From NCBI GenBank assembly GCA_003254925.1, contig QANZ01036985.1, positions 21,422-85,421 of the forward strand: DNA of 64,000 nucleotides, given 5' to 3'. Source of the DNA: Chamaecrista fasciculata (lineage: Eukaryota; Streptophyta; Magnoliopsida; Fabales; Fabaceae). The position numbers and the translations under genes are program-made. The notes below the pieces were generated by a model. The model searched no databases, was not told where the DNA came from, and was given only the letters and a program-made list of their open reading frames with translations. This document shows positions 34,440 to 46,200 of the stretch, one piece after another; within the stretch, counting starts at the first letter, position 1, and the number at the start of each line of letters is the position of its first letter.

Positions 34440-35998
34440 ATGAAGGTGAGAGAATTAGCCTAATACTTCCCTTTCTGAAATCTTGACTCTGTTTTTCCAT
34501 ATCAACAAAACTTATGTCTCTTAATTTGATCATTGGAATTATCTGATATATTTATATTTATATTTATATATATCTCCTGACATCTTTGTGTTTATGATTT
34601 TCTTCTTCACAGAAAGTTGTGCTCAAGGCTGACCTATATGATGACAGAATTAAGACCAAAGCCATGAAGGCAGTCTCTGGCCTCTCAGGTTAGTTAAATT
34701 ATATTTCCCAATTTAATCCTCTGATATTCCTCTGGTCTCCCATCTTACAGATCCAGCTAATTTAACAAGAAAAAAAAGTATTTTTTTAATCTTAAAATTT
34801 GGATTTAGATTCCTATTATTCTTTTTTTTTTGGCCGTAAGATTCCTATTATTAGAAATATGTTTTTTGTCTCTAATTTTCTTACAAATATTAACCATTTA
34901 ATCCCAAGAACTATATTTACTAAATAGTAGATGTTGCTAAAAGAAACAAGAACAAAAATTTATATTTAACTAAAAATCATAATTTTGAGATAAATTGGGA
35001 GACCAAAAAATAATTTTTTTTTCTGTAGGTCAAATAGTCATTTTAGTCCTCAAACTATGGTATCAATTTTATTCTGGTCCTAAAACTATTTTTATTTTAT
35101 TTTAGTCCACAATTTTTTACATTTGTTTTGTTTTGGTCCTCAAAATGTGATTTCATCTAGTTTCCACTATTATTTCTAACCTAAACAATTGAGATAGATC
35201 ATTTCTCTTTCATATGTGTCATAATAATAAGTGAGTTGACAAATTGATGGAGAAAATTTTTCACTCTTTAAAATAAAAATAACCACAAATTTTCCTCTAA
35301 TTTGTGATTAAAGAGGAAGATTTTTCTTTCTTGGCTAACTCACTTGTTATTACACATATAATAGTGAAATGGTCCATCTCTAGTGTCTAGGTTGGAAATA
35401 ATGACACATACCCGTCGAAATCACATTTTAAGGACCAAAACGAAACAAATGTGAAAGTTTGATGATAAAAAAGAACAAAAAATAGTTTTAGGATTAAAAT
35501 GAAAATGACACTATAGTTTAAGGACCAAAATAAAGTTTGACCCTCTTTATAATACCAAAAGCAGCCCTTAATTTTTCTCTGTTCTTTAGTTTCAAAAGGA
35601 AAGAAAGAGACCATAATGAGATAAACTTCCAAAAATTGATGGGGTTTTTGGTAATTTCTGCAGGGGTTGAATCAGTTTCTGTGGACATGAAAGACAAGAA
35701 GATGACACTAACAGGTGACATAGATCCAGTGAGTGTAGTTGGGAAACTGAGGAAGTTATGTCACACAGAGATAGTGTCTGTTGGGCCAGCAAAAGAGCCA
35801 GAGAAGAAGAAAGAAGAGGAAAAGAAAGAAGACAAAAAAGCAGAAGATAAGAAGAAAGACACAAAGGATAATAATCAAATAGTGATTGATCCTATTAAGG
35901 CAGCACAAGAAGCATATCTTAATCAAATGAGAGCTCAGTATTACTATGGATATGCTAGGAGTGTGGAAGAGGATCCTAATGCTTGTGTTATATGCTAA
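34440..35998 (+). CDS. Heavy-metal-associated isoprenylated plant protein (HIPP) lacking CxxC
   Basis: 138-aa protein. Exons: 34440-34445 (only ATG AAG), 34613-34688, 35664-35998; GT-AG junctions in frame. Residues 2-67 form an HMA-type fold (KKVVLKADLYDDRIKTKAMK ... GVESVSVDMKDKKMTL ... VSVVGKLRKL). The metal-binding CxxC expected near residues 11-14 is replaced by YDDR, so copper or zinc binding by that site is unlikely. A highly charged Lys/Glu linker (about 76-106) follows. The last four residues, CVIC, form a CaaX box for prenylation and membrane attachment. Such CxxC-less members are known in the HIPP family; Arabidopsis relatives, from memory, are At5g52740-At5g52770. Intron 2 contains a foldback repeat. 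Confidence 0.92.
35028..35542. repeat. Foldback repeat, family B, in HIPP intron 2
   Basis: 515 bp from ggtcaaatagtcattttag to ggaccaaaataaagtttgacc, with mirrored modules (tcctcaaaatgtgatttcat against gaaatcacattttaaggacc). It fills more than half of intron 2 (34689-35663) and ends 121 bases before exon 3. The flanking 9-mers differ, so no target duplication is claimed. Confidence 0.7.
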
Positions 35999-36404
35999 AT
36001 TCAGAATGAATTGGAGAAGAAAGAGTGATTAGAAAGGTTGTTATTATTAATTAATTTATGTGTTGTTTTATTGTTTCTCAGAGAGGGATTTGGTGTGTAC
36101 AGTATGATAGGTTGAAATTTTGTTTATATGTTTTACATTGTATACAAAATCAGTTATAATAATTTCACGGATTGATGACTCATTTTCCGTAAGATGCATA
36201 TTTCATAGTATTATATTTTGCTTAAGTAAAGTTGGTTTAAATAATATAAGTGGTTTGGCATCACTTAATTTATTCAAATTTGAGACCACTGAATATAGTT
36301 GTTCTAATTGAAGATTCAAATGAAATCTGAATTAATCAGGACGAAGTCACGCGGACAACTAATATATATATATATATATACTTAAACTTGGAATATCACG
36401 AAGA

Positions 36405-36580
36405 AAATATCAAATTAGGGACGGAATATTTCCGTCCTTAATTGTAGGAAATTATGTCCCTAATCATATTAGGAACAAAATTAGGAATGGAATCGATTCT
36501 GTCGATAAACAGTTTGTCTCAAATATTTAGGGACAAAATTTTTGTTCCATCGCTAAATGATCTAGCGTATTCATTATTAT
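36405..36580. repeat. Possible CACTA-type subterminal repeat remnant
   Basis: Repeated and inverted 'ttagggacggaa / ttccgtccctta / tttagggacaaaattt' motifs resemble the subterminal repeats of plant CACTA elements. No CACTA terminus was seen. An (AT)n microsatellite lies just before it at about 36361-36380. Confidence 0.3.
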
Positions 36581-36885
36581 TTGGTTTTTGGGTTTCTTCC
36601 TATGTGGTAAAACCTAATATATGAGATCCACTTATTTGAGCCTATTAAGGTTATTATTGTCTTATCATATCATATCTCTTGTATTCTTGGGTAAGCTTAA
36701 GCAAAAAACTCCTAGAATAGCAAAAATAGAGAGAGAAAAATTAGATTTTTACCCAACTGAAAGGAGAGGAAAGGTTTATCATTTTTCAGACTTGCTTAAC
36801 TTTTTTGGCGATCAGACGGTGATCTGATCTCTGATCAGACTGAAATTTTGGGAGAAAGTATTTGACATATAGTTCTTCATTTTGT

Positions 36886-37236
36886 AGGGGTGCACACAGG
36901 TCGGGCAACAGGGTCCAGTCGAACTCGACCGGGCCAAATTTGTTTTTTCCAAAATTTTTATATTTATTTTCTTAGATCATTTATATGTTTTATATGATTT
37001 TTAACTTGTATATATTGATCAAAAATTAATTTTGGATCACTTTAGTGATTTTTTTATTATTAAAAACATTTAATTTGATTTATTTGTTAAAAAAAATATT
37101 TGATTTAATAGAGATTAAGTATATGTTTTATATATTTTTTTAATATACAATTAACAAAAATAATAACATATGTATATTTTCTACACTAAAAAAAATTATT
37201 TTGTAAAAGAAAATATAAATATATATAATAAAAAAA
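36886..37236 (+). mobile_element. hAT-like non-autonomous element fragment, second copy
   Basis: Starts TAGGGGTGCACACAGGTCGG and runs into the same AT-rich body as 2770-3050 (cttgtatatattgatcaaaa, aattttggatcactttagtg, ttaatatacaattaacaaaa). It ends where the repeat at 37238 begins. No right terminus was found. Confidence 0.45.
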
Positions 37237-37237
37237 T

Positions 37238-37483
37238 GGCCAAAGTCCTATTTTGGTCCCCCAGTTATGCTCCTTGTTCCAAATAGGTCCCCCAGTTATT
37301 TTTTGTTCCATATTGGTCCCCCAGTTATGCAAAACTTGAAAAAGTTGGTCCCTCTAACGTTTTCCATCCATTTTTCCGTTAAAAAAAGAGGAAAAATAAA
37401 CTTTCATCCCCAAAAGTTTTATTTTCTTATATTAAGGTCCTTTTCTTTTTATAATAAGATCAAAACATAGGAAAAATGAAGTT
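37238..37483. repeat. Dispersed repeat, family F (inverted partner of 50873-51116)
   Basis: ggccaaagtcctattttgg with three 'ggtcccccagttatg' modules, then a body ending in a 'aataagatcaaaacat' stretch. It is shared in opposite orientation with 50873-51116 at high identity over about 240 bp. Only one half of a foldback is present at each place. Confidence 0.7.
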
Positions 37484-37774
37484 GCAAAATCTGGACTGGT
37501 TTTCTTGACATCCCTACACTGTCGACTGTCGTGTTTCGTCATTTTCGACAATTGGCTTGTCATTTGTGGTCCGATTGAGCTGATTTTTTGTGAGCTTCGT
37601 TACTTACTATTTCTCATTTTGAATCATGGAGATTGCATTCTGACAGTCCAAACTCTGTCAGAGAATTTAAATAATAGCCTATCTCTCTTGTTTAGCTCTA
37701 TCTCGTTAGTGTGCTTGTATGTGGTTGGGTTATCATTTTAATTCAGTTGTGGCTTACTTAATATTTGTAAGACA

Positions 37775-38430
37775 TTATTGGTGATAATAGATTTCATTTG
37801 GAGGAATCCTGAGTCTGTTGTCTTCCTTTGTTTTCAAAGAGGAACAAGCCTTCAAGAATGAGTCAAGTACACCTTTGCAATTGAGCAAGGGGAATGTGAC
37901 CACCGGAAGGATCTTAATGCCTTCTCGAAAGGGAGCCATATGAGGGATTGGCTTGTCAGGAATAGAGAATGGTGTATTGTTGGAGTCATCAGAATCATTG
38001 GTGGAGTCATCATCGTCTGAATCTTGAGGCCTCCCAGTCTTTGTGATTTGCTTCAGAACGTGGTCCACGTTATTGTGGGCAACTCCTTAGCACTCCTAGT
38101 CTTAGGGGCTCGAGGCATCCCAGGTCCTGCGTTGCGCTTTGAAACACGGTCCACGCTATTGTGGGTAACGTCCTCAGCCCTTCCTGTCTCTGAATCTCTA
38201 AGCTGGCTAGACCTTGGTGTATGCTCCATGCTAGACCATTGTGTATGCTCCACGCTCTCAAGACTAGTTTTGTCCTTATGAAATGATCAACTTCCAAGTT
38301 CGTGGCACGAGAGGTCTGTTTAGTTCGAGCCATGCATGATGATCTGACAAGAGCAACTGCAATTAAAAGCAATAGATGGTTACAGTTTAAAAAAAAAAAA
38401 AAGAACAAGGAACAAAATAGCAAAAGAATT
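37775..38430 (-). pseudogene. Degenerate ORF cluster with a histone H3-like N-terminus, function unknown
   Basis: On the minus strand an ATG at about 38333 begins MARTKQTSRATN, close to the first residues of histone H3 (ARTKQTAR), but the rest is not histone. Overlapping frames contain a repeated module (DVTHNSVDRVSK and GVAHNNVDHVLKQ), and the frame changes between them. Further on there is an acidic Asp/Ser run (DSDDDDSTNDSDDSNN) and a hydrophobic segment. An acceptor-like ttgcag precedes the ATG. It could be a decayed transposon gag-like gene or a decayed host gene. I do not recognise the family. Confidence 0.35.
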
Positions 38431-38591
38431 ATATTCGAAGAGATAGAGAAAGAATGAAGAGTTCCTTACAAAGGAGTTGGAGAGTTCTCAAATCAAAAGA
38501 TCACAATTTAAAGTTCAAACTTCAAGCTTCAAGACCAAGAGATAATCATAACTCAAAGCATATCTATAAAATCAAGAAGTTTAGATTTAGG

Positions 38592-38830
38592 GCCTGTTTG
38601 GGTGAGCATTACAACTTCATTATCTTTTCATTATCCTCATTTTCATTACATAACTTCATCTACAGTGCTATATGGGTGTTTGTTTTGCAATTATAAAGTC
38701 ATTACAAAAATATCACTTCATTACATATTTCATATCCAATTACTAACATACCCCTACTCAAATACCTATAATTACCTATACTCTAATACAAATATAAAAA
38801 ACTATTTAGCAAAATAGTAATTTTCAATAC
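38592..38830. repeat. Possible MITE end beginning GGGCCTGTTTGG
   Basis: gggcctgtttgggtgagc is typical of the ends of small plant DNA transposons. The segment is T/A-rich with 'cattacaacttcattatc' modules. It runs up to an N at 38839 with no inverted partner end, so the right end may be lost at the assembly break. Confidence 0.35.
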
Positions 38831-39052
38831 CCTCATTTNTGACGCCATAGCTTAGCTCCCTCCATTCATATATATATATATATAGTTACATACATCTCTC
38901 TTTCTCTCTCTTTATATATACAATGTATTAAAAGAGAATGTTTTAGATATAAAAAATAAATAAATCAAAAAAGGAGGAGACGGTGATGAACGAATTATTT
39001 AATAAAGACCAAATTTAAAAAGAAAATCTATGGAAGTCCAAAATATTATTAT

Positions 39053-39422
39053 GGCAAAAGTACTTATTTCGTCCCCAAACTTTATACTAACTATCAATTT
39101 CGTTCCCAATCCTTTTTTGTTGTCAATTTCGTCCGTAATGTTTCACATTTTAGTCAATTTTATCTTTTGCTCTTTAGCGAAATATTATCGACATAATTTA
39201 TGTGGATAATGATAAATAATGTAAAACCGATAGAAAAAGAAACTCAAGTCCTCATTCAGATTGAAAAATATGATGTAATCTGTCGTTAATTAATTGAAAG
39301 TTAATCAAAGAATAAAATTAACTAAAATGTGAAACATCAGGGACGAAATTGACAGCAAAAAAAGATTGAAGATGAAATTGACTGTTAATTTAAAGTTTGG
39401 AGACGAAATTAATACTTTTACC
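39053..39422. mobile_element. Mutator-like foldback MITE, family E, exact 9-bp duplication
   Basis: 370 bp. The left end is GGCAAAAGTACTTATTTCGTC and the right end GACGAAATTAATACTTTTACC, inverted copies. It is flanked by identical TATTATTAT (39044-39052 and 39423-39431). The sister copy is at 31681-32063. The flanking 9-mer is low complexity, but it touches both ends exactly. Confidence 0.82.
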
Positions 39423-39431
39423 TATTATTAT

Positions 39432-40283
39432 TTAGTTAAATTGAAAAACCAATTGTTTAATCAACTACAAATCCTCATATATGTGGGAGACATTTCATTA
39501 AAAGATTTGAGACATATATTTTTGGCTCGTTTATTTTATATTTTATTTTAGCTCCTTAATTTAATTTTGTATTTTATTTTAATTCTTCAATTTAATTTTA
39601 TTATGTTAGACGATCTTAGATCTTGATGCATAGATCGAGATGTAATTAAATAAACAAATGCAGTGAAGCAAATAAATACAAAAGGTACTAACCTAAACAT
39701 CTCACTAATAGTTCTGTTCCATCAAAGGTGAAATTAATTTACAAGAGATAAAATTATTTCTCACGATTCACGAAGAACCAAAAGGAGAGAGCTATGGTGA
39801 AATAAGAACTCTAGAAGTGAATTAAGTGCATAAGAAAAGATAGGGAATTCCCCCTATTTACAATCTCTATGATTTAATCTTTATGGTATCCCTACTTTGA
39901 ATGAAACTTGAAGGTGCTACATGATCTTAATGAATAGTGATTCAATCTTTAGAAAAACTCATATTCCTTTTCCTAATTTTCAAGGCTTTTGTTCCTCATT
40001 TGTAAATAAACAATTAAAATAAAAAACCCTGCTCATAAGAATCTTGTCTAACTATTTATATATTTATTTATTTTTTAAACAAAATAACAGATCAAGTTTG
40101 AGTATTAGGCTTACCATGTTTCTGTAGATTTTCAGTTTAGTCCTCCTATCATATCCAAAAAAGTTCAGCAATAACTGAAAAATATCACAACAAAGTTGAG
40201 ATAAAATCATACAACAACAATAGATGAATCATTGAGACCCATGAATTCATTCTTCAGGAAAACTACTTATTTTTATATACGTC
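39432..40283. other. AT-rich spacer and 3' flank of the coiled-coil gene
   Basis: No gene or repeat recognised. The 200 bases next to 40284 are probably the 3' UTR of the minus-strand gene. Confidence 0.5.
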
Positions 40284-43200
40284 TCAGTGGATCAAGGCTT
40301 GCATTTCTGGTAGCATCCTTCTTACATTTCCAACTCTAGTGTTTGCAGCAGTACCACCAAAGCTCAATTTAAAGACTTGCCATGGCCAACACATGCGACG
40401 TCTCATTTTACCGCTATGGTGCTCCTTTTTCTCGGCTTCCTCTAAGTGTCTGGTTAGTTCCTCAATCCGCCGACGGAGTTCAAGCGCTCGGCTATCAGCA
40501 AGTTGCAAAGACCTCTCTGCCGCTGCCTGTGCAGCCATTGCTGTGCTAGCAAGTTCTTCTTTTAGTCTTAATTTTCCGTTTGCTATGTCCAATGCAGCTT
40601 TTGTTTTCTGCAGTTCTTGTTTCAAAGCAGTCACCTTATGGATTGACAACAAACAAAGTAATGATGAAATGGTGTGTAAATCAGGCACCCAGACATGATA
40701 CTAAATACATAATCTGTTATTAAATTAAATGAATATATATATATATATATATCATTGTGGTTAATGTAATTAAATAAATGTGGTTCATGAATATAGATTA
40801 AGATGAATCATGTACTTAGAATTATGTGATTCATGTATTATGTATTAAAAAGCATGTGCTTATATATACCCCATGTTCTTGTATATTATACCTCAAGTGA
40901 ATTAAGTAATATATATACACATAAAATTGAATTTAGAAAGGGGCTAAACTTAGTGAGGTTCATTATAACTTTGTTATAAGATTCCACAATAAACATATGA
41001 CACATGATAAAAGTTTTATGCATGACCAATCATAGTAGAGACAAGAGAGAGAATATAAAACACACCATTTTGCAACGCTAATCATAAAAGAGAGAGGATA
41101 CAATACAAGTTTATGATTGAAGGAACTTTACAGAAAAGATATAAAAAATTTTACCTATTTTTTTCCTTTAGAAAGAACTCATCTTCCACAAAGAATAGGC
41201 CAAAAGGCTAGTAACCCCTTTAACTTTGTCTCGATTAAAAGACCCCGTAAATTTTCAAATGTGACAGAAAAACCCTTAAACTTTATCAAATAAGCCCCCT
41301 TCTGTTAAATATTTCATTCAATTGTTAACAGAATTGCCGAATAGAATTCCACATCATTTGGCTATTGCCAATTTGGAACTCCATGAAAGTCTAAAACAAA
41401 TCACATAAGCTTCCGGCCATTACCCAATGCAAACCATCGGTGATCAACACATGACACAAAAGGACTTAGAAACCGGTGAATAGCATCAGTCTATTCCCTA
41501 AAAGTTTTTCAAACATAACCATATCACTTGCACTTGGGTAACAATATTCTTTCCACATCTCTAATAGCAGCCAACAAAATGATCCACTAGGATAAATTCC
41601 ATCACTGGCGGTTGGGTACTCAGTTTATAAGAAATTAGAGTGGCAAGAATAAAAAAGGAAAGATATCATTGAAAAAGGATAGGAAACGACATTTTCAACT
41701 GAACATCCAGCTAACCTTCCTGTTACTGTGTGAATACCACCCCTTCTTCATCGTCTTTATGCCTCCTCCCTCTATAAATATTCCTCTCACCTTTGCCTAC
41801 CAAAGCAAAATCAAGTCCTTTGATTCGCTTCAAAACATCAAACTCACACAAATCAAGCCCTGCATTTCTTTAATTTGTACATATCAATGATGCTTTCAGA
41901 TTTTTTGGATTCCCAATATCCCATTTGTTCTTTCTTTTTCACTCTCTCATCTCTTGACTTTTTGTCTTTTCCTTGTATAAATATATATAAACTCTGGTGG
42001 CAAGAATCTCTCTATCTTTTCAAAGACCCAGAAATCTTACCCCGTCCAAGGAGTGGTCTAATGCAAAAATTAAACATTCAGATTTCCTTCTACGCCGTTG
42101 CTCACTAGCCAAATCTCAATCCGAAGACCTTGATATTACTTATCAAGCAATGAAATCATCAGGGACAAAGGAGACTTAACAGCCAATCATCGGGTAATAA
42201 GAAATGGTAGAAAATCAGAGATAAGCTACCCACTTTGCCAAATTGCAAAGGAAAAAAAATGGTCATCCTCCATTCAAATATTGGAAGAGGCTAAAGATAT
42301 AAAGTGCAACAAATGTAATCCACTTAGACATGAAGCTGTAATTTGCAAAAGCAAAGTGTAGGAGCATGAACCAAATGCCAAATTGTTGATAAAGATGAAT
42401 ATGATCATCTTTTTGTGTTGATATTTTCCATCCAAGAAATTCTTTTCATTCTTGGATAGTTGGACGTAAACCATAGGATTCGAGCAAGGTGGATGAAATG
42501 GAAGAAGCTTCAGAGGTTATTTGTGATAGAAGAATATCACTTAAACTAAAAGGAAAATTTTATCACATGGCAATAAGACCTACTTTACTATATGATAATG
42601 AATGTTGGGTGATAAAAAGTCAGCATGAGCAAAAATTTAATGTGACTGAGATGAGAATGTTTCGTTGGATGAGTGGTCATACTAAAAAGACAAGATCAAG
42701 AATGAGTGCATCAAAAAGAAAGTTGGGTTAGCACTTATCATAGAAAAGTTGGTTAAACACATCTTAGGTGATTTGATCATGTACAAAGGCCTTTGGAGGC
42801 TCCAGTATGCAGAGTAGCCCAAATGGATGAGAGCCCAATAATTCAAGTAAGGAGAAGACAGAAAAAAACTATTGGTGAAACTATTCAGAAAGATTTATTC
42901 ATTAATAACTTAATTGTGGAAATGTGCAAAGACATAACACATTGACGTCAATTGATCCATATAGCCAACCGCATCTAGTGAGAAAAAGACTTTGATTATT
43001 GTAGTTATATGATTGATAGTGGCTATACAAATCATGTCATATGACATATCTCTGTTTAAAGAATTCAAGTCTATAGGAAATAAGATCATAATCACAAATG
43101 GTGGCTATATCCTAGCAAAAGGAAAAGAAACTGTCACAATCGTTACAAGTTCGTTTACTAAGAAAATTTCATACATTCTTTGTGCCTAACATTGATAAAA

Positions 43201-46200
43201 ATTTGTTGGCATGTGGGACACCTAATAGAAAAATTATTCAAAGTATCATTTGAAGATAGGCATTTAAAATAAGAGGTTAAAATTTCTCATTAAATCCAAC
43301 AAAAGATGACCAATGGAGCCAAAATAATCTACAAGTAGGTGGATCTTCACAACATTTAGAAAAGGATTTTCCAAAGGAAAAACCAACAAACTAATGGTAG
43401 AAGGAACTGGAAGAAAATCCTCCAATTAGAAGTGCAATGACAATATGTAAATTTGCTAGGTATGAAGAAGCTTCCAAAGTGCCAATAGAAATGAAGCAAA
43501 GGAGGAGGAATTGTCAAAGTTCCAGAAAAAAAAAATTTCGTGGCAAATTGACAAGCCTCTTTTCAAAATGCATGTCTAGGTTGAAGACAAGGTTGATATT
43601 TTTGTTTACAAATGAAAGGTTGCAACAAAAAAGTAAATAAGTCTTAAATGACTTGGCAGGTTTTCTAATGAAATAACTTCCACGTTCCATGCAAGACACA
43701 TGATTTGAATGTCTACGCCTAAACCAAGGAAGAGTGTCGAACAAATATGCCTTAGGAATTCAGTTTTTATTTTTTTTATTTCATTTGCTTCAGATATTTA
43801 AATTCAAAATAAGATCCCTATTTTATAAGTTGTTAGTAGTTCGTATGAATTAATAACACTGAGCCTAGGCTTAATGGTAGATACCCTCACCAAGAGTCAT
43901 TCCATAACATGAGAGCGAGATATGCTACTCGAATCTTCCCTCTCCATCACTAACCAACTTGAGCAAAGTAGTGATCCCCACTCACTCCCTTACCTTGCAT
44001 GTACATCTCACATGCCACTTACCTGTAAACACTCATCTTATATCCAAGTTTGGGATCTAGTCTTCTTCACTACGTCAAGCTCTATCTCTTCTTCATCTCC
44101 TAACTTCAACATCGGAGATGCTTCACAGAAATCTCCTTTGTGAACTATAATTGCAGACATTCTCCAGAAGAATCTATAGTGGTCTAGGTAAGATCCATAT
44201 TCAATCTTATTTAGTTTATGATTGATCATGATTTTGCTGATTTCTAGCATATTTAAATTACTTTCTAAATGAAATTCATGAATTCAAACAAAAGTTGATA
44301 GCTTAACAAAATACTCTCCTTTTCTTGATGCCATATCTTTCCACAATTTCCATAATCCCTTTTCTATTACAATGTTCTTCCTATTTTTCATCTTTTCCTT
44401 TTTTCTTTTTCCTAAACTTACATACCTTGATATGCTCATCATTAAGCATTTAGATTAAATCAATTTTCTACACTAACCATAATGGAATTTTAGTTTTGCA
44501 TGATGATTCAATCTTAAAGTTCAAGCTCATCAATGCTTTTTCTTTTTTCAAGCCAGAAAGATATACTAGCTGTTGAAGGGTGAACATTAAGAAAAGTTTC
44601 CAATAAAACAGAATGAAACAGAGAGTGCACAGAATTGACTCCATTAATGTAGAAATCTGATGAAAATTAATTGAAAAATTCATACTCAGATACTAAAAAC
44701 GCAAAAAATTATTTACCAAAAAATCATTTACCACTTTGTCTCGCTCTTCAATCTCGTTCTTTCCAGCTTCAACTTCCAATTCACAAGCGTTCTTCCATCT
44801 AGCAACATCTTCCTCAGTTTCTTTAATTTCCATCAAAAGCTCCTCTACCTTTCAGCATTCAGACAAAAGGATAAAGCTAAGTGAGAACGAGGGCTTTAAT
44901 GTGGAATGATTATCCCATTTCTTGATCAAATAGGTGATTACATTTTGTGCCAAAATCCTCTCCCTATCTTCTAACTCTTTAATGTAAAGTTTGCATTCTG
45001 CAATTTCTTTGGCTTGTTTATCTGTGAGACACTGGAGGCGCTCTGTATCTGACCTGGCATGAGGTAAACAATAAATAATCCAAAACCGAGCAATATGAAC
45101 TCAACATACTAATCAACCATAGCATTATGGTACTGCTGAAAATGCAAACAGATTAAGCTCAAATAAACAACCAATCAGTAAATTAATTTTTGAAAATTGT
45201 TCTTGTGGCATGCTGTTCTCTCTTCATTCACTCTTCGATTTTTTGGTCAACAGTCTGAATTCCTTTCCCAAGCTTTAGCAGTTTTAATGGCGTTTTTTTT
45301 GTTTCCTTTAATTCGACTTAATAATCAACTGTAGCAGCATAATACTTTTGAAAATGCAGACAGACTGAGCTCGGATAAACAAACATATCAGTAAATTTGA
45401 TAATTTTCAAAAACTTGCTCGTGAGGCACTCTGTTGAGTACTCATTCCCCCCTCCACCTTTTTCCCTTGGACCAAACAGTATTTATTTCTTAATCTTTAA
45501 TGGTGTTTTCGTTTCCATTAATTAACTTTAAAAATTTTTACATTCAAGTTCTAGAAATATTACCTCCGACCTTAAAGTTCCTAGGCGTAAACCAGCAACG
45601 GTAATAAACGAAATGTCTCTTTCCGCATTCACAGTTAAAGTTATTAGAGACAAATCATATCCTACTTTAAATATATCTAGAAACAAATAATCTAGTAAAT
45701 GAATATACTGTTAGAAAACTTATTTATTTGGGCTTAATTAATTGGTATTCTATATTAATTAAAACTGAATGGATGTATAGCCCTATATATGATCATGATG
45801 CCTCTGGATTTTAAATGTAATTAAATAGGTTTTAGTCTGCCAACAAAGGTTGGCCCAGTTGGTAAGGAGTCAACTCATAACCCATAAGGTCGTGAGTTCG
45901 AATCCCACTACCGATGTGAGGGCCTTGTTGGTAGGCGATCTGTAAGCGCTCATAGAGCCTTGAGGCCTGCCCTGGCCTTGGTGAGCCCCCGGGGCCCAAC
46001 TCACCTAAACTTTTCCTTTACCAAAAAAAAAATAGGTTTTGGTCTCACATTGTATAACAAGGCTTTAAGCCCAATAGTAATGTGATGGGTAAATATAGGA
46101 CTAATGGGTTGATTATCTGACAGGTGGCTATGATCTCCTTAGAATTGTCACTAAAATTAGATTAGATAAGGAGAGGAAAACCAGCCTCCACATGAATGTT

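Noticed and set aside
35543..35551. Possible 9-bp duplication at the family B element in HIPP intron 2
   Set aside because: The flanking 9-mers ttttctgta and ctctttata differ at several positions, so no duplication is claimed.
37267..37470. 67-aa ORF highly similar to the 108-aa minus ORF at 50886-51212
   Set aside because: The similarity comes from an inverted dispersed repeat; flanks, frame starts and modules show non-coding repeat structure, not a gene family.
38024..38281. 85-aa plus-strand ORF rich in Leu, Ser and Arg
   Set aside because: Antisense to the degenerate minus-strand ORF cluster and generated by the same internal repeats.
41669..42179. Chain of short plus-strand ORFs in intron 4
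   Set aside because: No recognised domains before the zinc knuckle; the stretch may be an untranslated leader of the copia fragment but cannot be supported as coding.
45850..45935. A functional tRNA gene
   Set aside because: A and B boxes are present, but the cloverleaf is not complete, a poly-A tail follows and target duplications flank the unit. It is a SINE.
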